From Capsicum annuum (lineage: Eukaryota; Streptophyta; Magnoliopsida; Solanales; Solanaceae): DNA of 64,000 nt. The DNA lies in NCBI RefSeq assembly GCF_002878395.1, contig NC_061119.1, positions 20,717,792 through 20,781,791 on the forward strand, written 5' to 3'. Both the position numbers and the translations under genes were made by a program. The notes below the pieces were generated by a model. The model was not told the DNA's origin. It saw only the letters and a program-made list of their open reading frames with translations, and searched no databases. Shown here piece after piece: positions 45,635 to 56,909 of this stretch. Every line of letters starts with the position of its first letter. Position 1 is the first letter of the stretch.

Positions 45635-48600
45635 ACACCCCCAACTTAAACTCTTGTTTCTCCTCAAGCATCACTACCTTTTTTAATGAAACAATCTCCA
45701 TGTATGCCCCCAAATATATTCTCAATGATCATAAAGACTCCAACTTAGTTTCCACCATAAAAAGCTTTTCACACATGGACAGAAGAATTTTAGTGATGCC
45801 CCTCATCATAAAATGGAGTGGCGAAGGCTATAATGAACTTTGGGAAGAAACTATGTGACAACTACCAACACTCTAAAAATGACTCGCATGTTTGACTACA
45901 ATCATATTATACCTCCGTTTATCTAATTTTGAAGAAGATGACAAAATCACCAACCTTAACTAGTCCACATGCCTCTTCACAAGAAAGAAGGGTTCACACA
46001 CCTAGTTATCAATCATGAAACAAGGAAATTTAAGTGCAATCACTCATCATCTCAACAAATTCTCCAAGTCTATAAGTATCATGCCATAGGCTTGTCTCCA
46101 TTTCTCAATCACCACTATAATGACCACACTTGGTTCAAAATCACTAAGGGCTTTTTGATCTTGAAATGAAGGCTTCAGGTTGGGTAGGATAGCTATTTAG
46201 GACAATAAGTCTATACCCTCCTTAAACCTCTACATCAAATTTATATTACTTATTTATCATTGGGCCACTTCTTTTTCATTTATTGCTTTACCAACTTTGT
46301 CTCTTTTGCTTTACCCAAAGTCTTTTCACCTCATTTCTTAACTTTTTATGATTGCATCAAGATCCATGAAACTCATACTTTTGACGGACTAACCTTCCTT
46401 CAAAGCAAAATACTTACTTGTTTAAACTTAAAGGCCTTTTTTATGACTTCGTGGCTCACTACACTTCCGCTTTCTTTCCATCACTCCCAGCTTAGTCTTT
46501 TAGCCTTAATTTTTATTATTAAGTTCAAGAAGGATAGGGCTCAACAGAGGATGAATAGAAGGGTCACGACTTATAGCATGTTTGCCAAACAAAAGTCCAA
46601 AGGTGCAAAAAAGGGTGACTAGTGGTAATTACTATGTATTGGTAGGCTTTTTAGGCTAAAGTGGGCCTCTAAAATCACAAGATTGCCTGAGATCATTTTC
46701 CCAACCAAGAAAAATCAATAATTATCTTGGAAAGACTAATGGGGCAAGTTTTAGATGGTACAGGTATACATGATATGTAGAAAACTAAGCTCACACATAA
46801 CATACGAATTATGTGAAGGCTGTTCATTTGTTGTACCAGCTTGATAAAGGAATGAAATATTCCCTACTTTTCCGTAGTCAACTTATAGAGTCATAATAAG
46901 AGGGAGAATCTTTTTATAAAGTTGTTCACGTCCATGCCTTTGATTTTTATAAAATTTCAGACGGAGAGGATTGTTTGCTTTTGTTCCCGAACCACTCATA
47001 ATTTGCTAATTATGGCAACAAACCAAGTTATTTTCTTACATTGCAAACTATAGTATCGCCAAAATTATATGTGGTTACTAAGTCTTATCCAATGGGTGTA
47101 AATGCGAATCCAAATTATCAATGCCACGGGTACTTTGACTTCCCTAGCATCCTTGGATAAAAACCCAAACATAACTCGATCATTAAAATTGAAATAAAAT
47201 AATAACTTAAGAATGAAGTATGTAATTCATGCAAGTGTAGGCACTGCTAAAGTATCTGAATATTACAACCCGAATAAAACTAAGGAATATCTAATAGAGT
47301 AGAAGAGTATCCAGGCATATCAACAATACAAGCCTAAAACAAATGAATAGGTAATCAATGAATTGAGGAACACCACCAACTAAACAGGTAGCAGTGTCCC
47401 TACTGTATAAACAACAAAGGATAACAAAGAGATAAGGGTGCTCCCTGAAACCCTATCAACGATCGCTATCATTTCTGATTTCGACATTATCATCATTCTC
47501 CTCGATATCATTCCATTGCTTCATACAAAAACTTTAACAAGAGTGAGAGAAAATTTAGGGGAGGAGCAGTTAGTGTATCAATTAACTGTAGTAGTGGCGA
47601 TCATGGTTGGTTGACCGCTATTGCAGATTTGCGTCTACTGCTATCACATTTTGTGATCGCGAACGTGGTAACAGAGGGTAGGCCTATTCCCCTATTTTTC
47701 CTATTCAGATTTCCTGCTTATCCTTAACACTCTATAGTTTCACAACATGCATGATTCATTTAAGTGGAAACTACAAAAATATGATAGAAAGGATATAATC
47801 CATCCACATAGCAATTGTAAGTTGTCTCCCACATAGTGCCTTAGTTATAGTGGTGGTACGACCTTTTTTTTAATTACTTTGTCAAGGAGGGTCCGCAAGT
47901 CCACACTTATCAAACTTTACCTTATCAATTGACCTTTCATCAAGTCTTTCCACCACTTTCTTCTCTTTGTCAACTAAGCTTTGGGGTAACTTCTCATTTA
48001 GCTTAGTGCGGGTAATTTTGCTTCCAAAGTCTTCTTTCAAGAGCTTCTCATTTACTTTTTCACCTTCCACATAATTTTCCAAAACTTGATCATCGCTTTT
48101 AGGGTCAACAACTGTGTCACTAATGGAGACCCCCTTGGGTGTAACATTTAACCGTGTGAAAGACTTGTCCTATTTAGATCTCCAACTATTTGATAGAGGC
48201 TGAATGAGAGACCACAATTTGAGAGAGTGAAAATAAGTCCTTTTTTAATTAATGGACTATTTTATTTGTTCCCTCAACTCTATTCGAAATTCTCGTAAGG
48301 ATATCCTCTATTCCACATCTGTCGGCATCAATGGAGCTTGAATCCTTGCTAGAAGCACGATAATAGTGAGGCAAAAAATAGCAATCCTCATGATTCTGCT
48401 CTCTCTAATATCGACTACTAACCTTATTCATCCAACCTTGATCCCCTCTTTGCCTATAATATGTCGGGTGAGAACCCTCTGAGTGGTTTGCTAAATATTG
48501 AAATTTTTTCTCCCATCCTTCTAATGCCTTTATCCTCGCCATGGTATTTTGGTTTAGAACCTATGACATACTTGGTTAGGAGATCAAGTTGAGTTAAGAT

Positions 48601-48779
48601 CTTAGCCAAGGTTCCCTATTGCTCGTCGCCCCACTTTTGTTGTTCTTTGGTAACCATAGGCTTGGGTGAAAAGCTATTGGAAATGTTGGAATTTTGGGTA
48701 TGCCATTTAAAATTTTGATTAGATACCTCTCTTTATATTTTTGTAGCCGAATTAAAATGCAAGTTTAAGAGATACCCTT
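45635..48779 (-). other. Internal region of element C without recognised genes
   Basis: Starting with the polypurine tract, this part is largely unassigned. The minus-strand frame 48082-47882 (Lys/Glu-rich, 66 residues) and plus-strand frames 45969-46169 and 46260-46622 have no known domains. No RT, RNase H or integrase motif was found on either strand. A CG-containing patch at 47590-47680 resembles the one in the LTR. Confidence 0.5.
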
Positions 48780-49200
48780 CCGTCACATTGTTTACCACTA
48801 TTTAGTTCAATAGATCTAGTGCCCAGTAGAATATTTGGGAAGTGTTTTCACTGGAATCTCCTGGTTTAGGCATTTGGATAGCTTCCTATGAAATCTCTCC
48901 CATACTTCATGAAGTGGCTCCCCGTTCCTTTATATTTCATCTCTTGGTTGATAGTTCTTGGAGGGAGGGGAGTATTAGTCTAAGAATTTCTTTGTGAGTT
49001 CACTCTATGAAGTGATTGAAGCCGTAAGATGTGAGCGGAACCACAACAATTCTTACCTTATTAGTAAGAATGGGAAAAGACGGAGTCGAAAGGGCTCTTG
49101 ATTGGTATGTGGAATGTTGAATGGTGTACAAACCTCTAAAAAGTTCCTTAACTGAGCATATGGGTCCACATATGCTTGACCCCCGTATAACCCTTTTATT
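48780..49200 (-). pseudogene. gag remnant of element C (Athila/Tat type)
   Basis: On the minus strand from about 49190 the reading is GQAYVDPYAQLRNFLEVCTP, then FNIPHTNQEPFRLRLFPF, which is the gag start pattern of Athila/Tat elements. After frame changes come a TKKFL-like block, PPSKNYQPRDEIY, and a KERGATS..SMGEIS-like stretch, which follow the retrotransposon gag capsid domain (about 48850-49060). At least two frameshifts and several stops interrupt it. It is placed directly after the primer site, as expected. Confidence 0.75.
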
Positions 49201-49468
49201 TGCAACACATAAAGCATGGTACTAGTCACATGGAATCCTGCCCCTATGATGAGGTGGAATACCCTTTTTGCCTATATGAGCCCCACAATTTAAGTTGCTT
49301 TCTCCACAAGTATCGTCAAATGGTTCCGGATGATTAGTGCCTTCACTCATGAATTCGTGTATGCTATAATTACCTACAAAATATTCAAAAACAACAGCGA
49401 AAATAAGGATGACACTCCGAATTCTCCCAAGTAAGAGTAACACCACACAAGTAAAATCTACACTTCAC

Positions 49469-49486
49469 TCCCTGACAATGTCACCA
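49469..49486 (-). other. Primer binding site of element C (tRNA-Asp type, degraded)
   Basis: Minus-strand TGGTGACATTGTCAGGGA is separated by three or four bases from the LTR edge at 49490. It resembles TGGCGCCGTTGCCGGGGA, the site complementary to tRNA-Asp used by Athila-type elements, with C-to-T type changes expected after methylation decay. Confidence 0.7.
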
Positions 49487-49489
49487 TTT

Positions 49490-50825
49490 TGATAATGCTC
49501 AACTAACTCCCATGATTAAGGGGAGAGGCAGTAGTTGTTAAGTAACCCAATGTAAATTGGGGTCAAATCTTAAAAAGTGAATGTTATAAACTTTAAAACT
49601 ATGGGTGCTCAATTTACTACAAGGCTACCAGGAATTCTAATGAAAACAACATGTATAAATAAATAGGGGAAATGTTTTACTTTTCACAATCACTTCAATA
49701 AGTAGGAGGTAAATGCTATCTTAGGTTTGAACTCAAGGTTTGGAGATATCTTGGGATTATGTATCCTTGGAGGTAAAGCATGTGAGATAATGTTTGTTTA
49801 TTGTGGAATTAAGTTATTAATTAACGGATAGGCTAGGTCGAAGATCATTGAAGTTAATCCTTTAATAAAACCCCAATGATTTCAGCCATTGGCTCTTTCC
49901 ATCACCTAACAAGTGTGGAGTTTATATAACCACCCAAAACCTCAACCAAGTATCCCTATTTCTAGGATATGCTCTTGACATGATTTACACTCCCTAAACA
50001 CTTATTTCTAAGATTTCAAAGGGTAGTAAACCATAGGCTTAGTTGTTTACCATTGCTTTGTCCCTCGATAACTCTCTTTCAAAGATGTTATAGGTTACCT
50101 AATATTCACATAATACCCTCTTTCAAGGATGATAAAGGGTTTCTAGATCTCAGAGATTTCATTCATGAAACCCATTTGGATATTTGGAGTTTTCACCCAT
50201 CAAATTTTAACTCATAAGCTCACAAAATGGTAAAATCCATACACAACAACTAAAATCCATGCAAACACAACAATACCCACACACAATCACACTCTAGTTC
50301 AACATAATCCCAAGACTAAATATTTATCTACTCATGAAGAAAGTAAAGAGAAATATGCCATGTGGGTCATCAAAAGCATTCATTATTCACAAAGCAACTA
50401 AGAAATTTGAGTCTCCAAAGTTAATTACAACTTTCCCAAATTAGGGTTTCAATCTTAGAACTCCCTCCTATCTAATAGGTAAGCACCCCATTAAAGAGAA
50501 AGGATTTTTCCTATATATGGTCTTAGGTTTGTCTAGAAGAAAGTACAAAACCTCCCATATCCATACACCCACATGACTGTGATCGCGTGAGGTTGTCCTC
50601 GATCATATTGACAGGCAGTCTTAGCTGCACTGCGGTACCTGAGTTTCACCAGATGCAGGTCTTCTATTGCACTCTTTTGCTCCCTTTTTCTATATTTAAT
50701 CTCTATATCTATAAAAAGAGGATATTAGTGTAGGTAAATCCAGGGAATGTCTTATTTTCAAACACAAAACATAGTAGTATGCGTGCATAGTGAGTGCAAA
50801 TGAGTTGTAGGATTACTACTTATTA
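49490..50825 (-). repeat. 5' LTR of element C
   Basis: 1336 bp, the diverged partner of 44217-45634. It is followed directly by gtatt, the target duplication, and then by the resumed LTR of element B. Confidence 0.88.
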
Positions 50826-51807
50826 GTATTTTACATGATTTCAGATTTTCAAGTAATGATGCAGTTAAACCATGGATATTATTATTATTTCACTCAGTTG
50901 ATATAATCATGATGAGCACCATAAGAGGTAATGTTCTCTTAAACTTAGTTCAGTTCAGTACCAGTGTCAGTACAGTTAGGAGTAAGATTTAATATCTAGC
51001 AAACCTAGGGATGGGGGATAACCTTCCAGTTAGGATTGGGTCCTTAGTAGTAGACCCTATGTTCAGAACTACGTTGCCAATGTAGGATAATCAGATTTCA
51101 CTTGCCAATTTATGGATAATACTCTCTTACGGGTCACCCTCTAATTTAGGACTGACTCCCTAGTAATTTGTGAGATTAGATTAGTGGATCCACACATCTA
51201 GTGTCAGTACCCATGGAACGGTACTCACAACCTTCAAATTGGTGTTATAGGTTGAATCCCAATTAGCTTAGATTGAGGTATATCAATTATATTATACCTC
51301 CCACAATTTTAGTTAGTATTTCAGTGTAACCCAACTTAGGTTTTCTTGACCATATATATAGATTTATCAGTTATTTAGTTACACAGATTTAAGTCTTTCA
51401 AATTTTAGAATATATCAGTAACGTGCTTATACTTTGTCTTGCATTCTCATATGTTACATGTTTATGTATTTGTGCGCAGTTATCTAATATATTTCAGTCA
51501 ATTCTTATCTCACGTACTAGTTAATTCAAATTACTAATCAGATACTTTTGTTTGCGCTATGTTGTCTTATAACATAGGTTCGGACGTTCAGTTTCCCATT
51601 CGTTCTTACACAGCTCAGTGTTACCCAGCAGCAGTAGTGGTGAATCCTCATCCATTGAGGACAGACTATCTTTTACTTAATTTTTCAGTATTTCCTTATG
51701 TTCTGTCAATTGGAGTTAGTTGGGGGTTTGTCCTATCAACTTCTCATGTTGTTTAGAGGCTTTTAGACAATTAGTTAGACTTTTAGTCAGTTCTTTCAAT
51801 ATTTTTG
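50826..51807 (+). repeat. LTR of chromovirus B, second part
   Basis: It continues the LTR interrupted at 44216. From gtattttacatgatttcag it matches 62785-63762 in order: aaaccatggatattattattattt, a block on aacttagttcagtt, cctagggatggg, gtacccatgg(a/c)a, a block on ttgggggtttgtc, and gaggcttttagacaa. Identity to the 63 kb copy ends within ttctttcaatattt (about 51807). After that a different sequence (element H) begins, and the last part of this LTR plus the primer site are missing. Confidence 0.86.
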
Positions 51808-51829
51808 AAAGTCACATCATACCTACTTG

Positions 51830-52675
51830 CATGTTGCAATGATGAATCAAGACTCTAACCAAGAAATACATCTCTTGAGAGTAAAATTAAATGACCACGA
51901 CTAGGAAGTGCATCTCCTAGGAATTAAAGTGAGGAATTCTGACTAGAGAGTGCATCTTATAGAGTACAAGTTTAAGTTAAAAAGTGTTCTACTTGACAAA
52001 TGAAAACTAGCAAGGAAGTGCGTCTCCTAAGAATTAAGTGCACTAGCTCGACTAGGAGGTACATATACTAGGAGTCACCACTTAAGTTAGGAAGTGATTA
52101 CCCAAAAAGCAAAGTTCAAATTACCCAATCAAGGAAGTACATCTCCTTACCAATGTTGCTTGAATTATCAAAACAAGGAAGTGCGTCTCCTTACCAATGG
52201 CTCTTGAATTACTCAAAAAAGGAAGTACGTCTCATCACAAATGTTTCTCGAATTAACCAAATAAGGAAGTGTATCTCCTTACAAATGTTTCATGAATTAA
52301 CTAAACAAGAAAGTGTGTCTCCTTATAAATATTGCTCAAATTTCCCAAGCAAGGAAATGCGTCTCCTTATAAATGTTGCTTGTATTAACCAAATAAGGAA
52401 GTGCATCTCCTTACAAATGTTTCATGAATTAACTAAACAAAAAAGTATGTCTCCTTACAAATGTTGCTCGAATTGCCCAAAACAGGAAGTGCATCTCCTT
52501 ACAAATGTTGCTTGAATTGTCCAAACAAGGAAGTGCGTCTCCTTACAAATGTTGCTTGAATTATCTAAACAAAGAAGTGCGTCTCCTTACAAATACCACT
52601 TGAATTACCAAACAAGGAAGTGCATTTCCTCACAAATGTTGATGGAATTACCCAAACAAAGAAGTGCATCTCCAT
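51830..52675. repeat. 44-bp tandem repeat array with palindromic units, about 12 good copies
   Basis: From 52131 a unit of about 44 bp (aaggaagtgcgtctccttac then aaatgttgcttgaatt) repeats about twelve times; more diverged copies with variable spacing extend back to about 51830. Each unit contains AAGGA...TCCTT, which can form a small hairpin. The array gives a chance repetitive frame (52153-52515). It lies on the 3' side of the Tat/Ogre-like element H, where such elements often have tandem repeats. Confidence 0.9.
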
Positions 52676-53469
52676 GGCTTTGAATATCAAATATGTGCAG
52701 CAATATTGCCTGTTACATTTGAAAAAGTGAGAATGTTATGGCCTTTGATATTTAGGCTTTGAAATCCTTGATTCGAAGCTAGCATGTGTTCCTTTTTTAT
52801 ACAAAGAAAACTTGTTAGTTTAAAAACATGGTGGCTGGTTAGTGGCTTTAGCTTTTGTGGAAATTGCTTTTGCCCCGGTCACATTTAACCTTGCTTCCAA
52901 CCATTAGCATATGTCATTGGCTTGCTGCATCATTAACCCAAACTCCGATTATAAAGAGTTCTTCTGAAACAAACACAATATCTTTGCTTTGCCATGCTTC
53001 TCAGATAAACTCTTTGACCCTTGGTATTTTCATGAATTCCTAGAATTTTTTGTTGACACAACTTTCTGCATGCCTTATTTTGGCTCACAATCATGTCTTT
53101 TTCATTTTATGGTCTTTTGTCTTGCTTTCTGCAATTGAAGAAGCTGGTAGCCAATTTTGAAATCTTTTCTCACTTGTTTCGACATAGACTTGACTCAACA
53201 ACAAGAGAAAAATGACAATGACTTTTATTTGTATAACTGACTCAAGAAAGATAAATAAAATAAAGAGAAGAAAGAAAAGATAATGAACGTCCCCATTGAA
53301 ACAAAGAAATAAAAATTTATTTAAAAATGACTGTCAACTCCAAAGATTATGCCTTTTGGGTCAGGCTGCCTGATCTTTCCATCCAAACTTTCTACCAATT
53401 GTTGTTGTGTTAATGGCCTTGAAACTGAGTTGTTTCCTTAGGTCAATTGCATTTAAGACCTAGTTCGGC

Positions 53470-53730
53470 TACTGGCGCCTTGGAGGGATTTTTTTTCAAC
53501 AAGCCTCTCTCATTTTTTCTAGCTCACCATTGCCTTATAGTGTCTGTGAGGGTTTTTCACCAATGAGACTCTCTTATTTTCATTTGTCTTAACTCACCGT
53601 CGTCTTACTATGCCCATGAGGGTTTTCACCGAGAAGATTCTCTCATTATTATCTCTCTCATCTTACCATCATCTTATGGTGCCCGTGAGGGTTTTCACCT
53701 ATAAGACTCTCTCATTTTCATTTCTCTCCT
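53470..53730. repeat. 70-bp tandem repeat, about 3.5 copies
   Basis: A unit centred on gtgagggttttcacc(g/a/t)a, then gactctctcattttcattt and cttactatgcc, recurs at a period of about 70 bp (phase points 53547, 53617, 53687) with a more diverged copy upstream. It is distinct in sequence from the 44-bp array. Confidence 0.85.
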
Positions 53731-53995
53731 AATTCCTTATGCTGAGGAAGACAAGTAGTTCGCAAAATGCATCATCACATCCATTGTATGCTTAGCCTTA
53801 ACATTCTCAAAGATTGATCTGAAGGTCTTTCTTTGGTTGTAACTTGGCTTTTGGAAAAGATTAGAAAGAAAGGATGATTTGAGGCCCAAACGACACTTAA
53901 AGTGGGGTGGGACTTACAACTTTCAAAATCAACTCAAACAATGAGGATCAACTCATGCCCCAGTTTCTTTTGACTTGAAAATACTAAATTATTTA

Positions 53996-54075
53996 TTTGG
54001 TTGGACCGAGCCCAGAGTAGGGCAGCCTACGTATCTCACCCCTAAGAGATAGAATCAGGTCACACGTAGTTCTAG
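53996..54075. repeat. Dispersed module with cctacgtatctcac (also at 57026-57100 and 57420-57492)
   Basis: Three copies within element H share ccaa/gagccca(a/c)..aagggc or agtagggcag, then gcctac(g/a)t(a/g)tctcac, then agag...gaatcagg and g(c/t)(a/g)tagttc. The two right copies are about 394 bp apart and the left one about 3 kb away, on the same strand. This is a repeated non-coding unit of unknown role. Confidence 0.85.
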
Positions 54076-55079
54076 AAGCTTGTTCTTTTGCTTGATTCTG
54101 ATTTCTTTTCTTTTTTTTTTGTACTTTTTTGAGTCTATTTTACCTGACACTTTTTCTTTTCCTTCTTTTTGACACATTTTTTTTTGAAACTTTTGACACT
54201 ATTCTTTTGCTCGACACTTATCTTTTGAGCTTTGTTAACTGTATCTTGATTCCAAAAGAGGGGTATGAAAGAAAATAAAACTAAGGCTTAAATAGGGTAA
54301 ATAAAGGATGACACAATATTTGGATAGCAGAATGAAGTGCCTTCGTCATATCAATCCTTAAAAAACACAAGTACATATCATGCAATATGAAAGTGAGAGA
54401 TGAAGATCATTTGTGAGATTTGTTTTTATGGCACTAATTTTAACTGAGAGTGTGTGTTGCTACTTCTTCTGCAAACTCCATCTTTGTTGTACATTCCTCA
54501 TGCTTTCGTGGAGCACATTTTCTATTCCTTTTGATGTAGGATCACACATTCACTACTTGACCTAATTGAGATATGTCTTTCAATTAATGACCAAGCTTTC
54601 TCACAATTCTCAAAATAATTGCCTTAATTTTCAAAGAGGCTTCAACTTGATCACCAAATGCCCCAGCTCTCTATCTATTTTCTCAAATGCTCTCTTTTCT
54701 AACCTTAACCCTTTGATTCAATGTTCATGCTTAAATTGGATTTTAAGATCTGGCCAAAAATTCTACAAACATGTCATATCAATAGAGTCAACATAAAATG
54801 TACTGTATAAAGAAAACAAACAAACAACACATATTTTAGAACACAAAATAAAAAGGGGACACTTCATTTAGTTGAAACAAAAGATAGATGGGTTTGAACA
54901 TAAACAACAAAAGTACAAAACAAGATAGATCCCGAACTACAACCCTGAAATAATTCGGACGACAGAAAATAAAATAAAACAAGCTACCAAACTCCTTTCT
55001 AGTAAAGAGAGGGGTAACTTCGCAATTGCTCAGCCTGATATCTTAGCCATTGGTTTGCATATCAGCACAACGAGAGCTT

Positions 55080-55230
55080 TCCTCACTGTCAATGTTCTAT
55101 ACCATGATTGATTTATCTTGAATCATCTTTTTAATTTATCTTTTCAAAGTATGACAATCTTCAATACTGTGACCCTGAACATCAGAATGATATGCACATC
55201 ATACATTAGGATCAAAACTTCATAAATATG
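55080..55230 (-). pseudogene. gag zinc-finger-like end of element H
   Basis: The minus-strand reading CAYHSDVQGHSIEDCHTLKR (about 55135-55200) matches the C-x2-H-x4-GH-x4-C motif at the gag C-terminus of plant Tat/Ogre elements. It lies just downstream of the gag frames and is followed by stops. Confidence 0.75.
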
Positions 55231-55404
55231 GGTCAGGAGTATACCTAAGGAGAGGAGTGACCAGGCCCTGTTGTACCAATCTATGGAATAAACTTGCATA
55301 CGACTATCTAATTAGTGTGAAGCTATCCCTCGACTTCTGTCTCATTTCATTATTTGGCTTAAATTGAAAACCAGGCCTAGAAGGTCTTCGAAATGTATGT
55401 GGAG

Positions 55405-56909
55405 TTAGAGGATGACTCGGCAGAGTTGGCATACCCCAGTGTGGGTAAGATGGAGGTTAAACATAAGGTTGCACATTATACACTTGATATGGAGGTGGGG
55501 GAATGAGATATAATGGATTTTGGTAAAGATTTTGTGGAGCTTGGGCATAAACTTGGGTTTGAGCTCGTGGGTAACGATGGTGTGGTCCTCTTGCCCATGC
55601 CTGTTGTCCAACTGCAATGGCAGATGCATCTTCCTCATTATTCTTTCCTTCCACGCTTCCCAAACTTTTTTTTGAATTGCTTGAGTAGTCTCTTTCAATG
55701 TTGCAAAACTCACAATGCTACCAGTCCTAATTACATCCTCTATGATCTCCCCCATTTTAAGGACCTCATTAAATGGATTGCCTAATGCAAGTAACAAGTG
55801 TTGATAATATGTTTCATCCTGCACTTGAATTAAAGCCTCCACTATCTTACTTTCTTTCATTGGCGGTTTCACCCTAGCAGCTTGTTCACGCCATCTAATC
55901 GCATACTCTCTGAAAGTTTAGTACTCTTTTTCTTCATATTAGTTAAGGATTTCTCGTCAGGAATCAACTCTATATTGTATTGAAATTATTGCATGAATTC
56001 ATTATCCAGGTCATCCCAGCTATTCCACTTTTCGATGTCTTGGTCCACAAACCATTCTGAAGCTAGACCTGAAAGACTCTCACCAAAATATGCTATGAAT
56101 AATTCTTCCTTCCCTCCAGCGCCCCTTAGCTGGTTGCAATAGCAGCTCAAATGTGCTATAGGATCGCCATATTCATCATACTTCTCAAACTTTGGCATTT
56201 TAAAACCAAGAGGAAAATGTACACCTGGAAACATGCACAGATCTTTATATGAGACACTTTTGTACCCCCCAAGTCCTTGCAAGTTTTTCATAGTCAGTTC
56301 CAAACTTCTCAATTTTTTGGCTATTTCCTCTTGTTTTTCTGTCATAATAGGCTTCTCAGTGTTAGGAGGAAATTCAGGCGGTTGAGGGCAATCATAAGGA
56401 CTAGTCTAATTAAATGTGGGCTAGAGAGCATAATGCTTATCACTAAAAATATTCAATGCACGCTCTCTTGTAGAGTAGGGAGGCACAACTTATGGATGAA
56501 CATCAAAAGTAGGAGCTTCAGGTAGGGGTGGCTCTGCAAAAGCATGAACAGCAGCTAGAGCCGAGTATGTGGTAGTCTTGGATTGGAGAGTGAGGATATG
56601 AACATTGGAAGAGGTTTGATATTGTTTCCCCAGAGTCGATCTTGATGCATATTGTGGAATATCAAAAAAAATGGGAAATTGTACATGTGACACGGGAGGC
56701 AAGCTAAAAAGATATTCCAGATTATCAGTGAGAACTGGAGGAGGCGGCAACCCATTAGCCCAAACCTGATGCATTTCTATTATTTGCCGCCTTAATTTCC
56801 GAATCTCTTCATTATCTCCTACATTCTCATTCCCCGAACTCCCTATATGCTTAGTGACAACTAACTCGGTATCCTTATTGGCCATAACTTCCTCTGTGAC
56901 TTGGAGCAA
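55405..56909 (-). pseudogene. gag of Tat/Ogre-like element H, in three frames
   Basis: Three minus-strand frames follow one another: 56909-56490 (start MLQVTEEVMAN, with a Leu/Ile-rich helix RKLRRQIIEMHQVW and a Pro-rich segment), 56345-55986 (MTEKQEEIAKKLRSLELTMK; then KMPKFEKYDEYGDPIAHLSC, NQLRGAGGKEELFIAYFGES and ASEWFVDQD) and 55872-55405 (VKPPMKESKIVEALIQVQDE-like start, GEIIEDVIRTGSI). The middle frame carries the capsid domain of Tat/Ogre gag. Together they keep the order of one protein of about 500 residues, broken by a stop near 56346-56489 and a frameshift near 55900-55985. Gag forms the virus-like particle. No pol follows, so the element relied on other copies. Confidence 0.85.

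Larger units (their letters stand above)
44217..50825 (-). mobile_element. Athila-like LTR element C, 6.6 kb, nested in the LTR of element B
   Basis: A complete LTR element: LTRs at 44217-45634 and 49490-50825, both TGATAA(C/T)GCTC...CTTAT(C/T)A, and a target duplication gtgtt (44212-44216) / gtatt (50826-50830). The parallel uninterrupted LTR at 62790 reads ctatgtattttac, confirming the target. The primer-like site is next to the right LTR and the polypurine tract (minus AAGTTGGGGGTGT, 45635-45647) is next to the left one, so it reads on the minus strand. The internal region is only 3.86 kb and holds a gag remnant but no recognisable RT or integrase. It is therefore a non-autonomous derivative. 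Confidence 0.88.
52676..55079 (-). other. Internal, mostly non-coding region of element H
   Basis: It contains the 70-bp repeat array (53470-53730) and one copy of the gtatctcac module (53996-54075). The remaining sequence has T-rich tracts (54095-54190) and no recognised coding frame. No RT or integrase motif was found on either strand. Confidence 0.5.

Noticed and set aside
45969..46622. Two plus-strand frames (66 and 120 residues) in element C
   Set aside because: They run opposite to the element, lack domains, and overlap no promoter; treated as chance.
52131..52675. Regular 44-bp repeats that superficially resemble a CRISPR array
   Set aside because: Units are contiguous and similar along their whole length, with no unique spacers, and the context is plant retroelement sequence.
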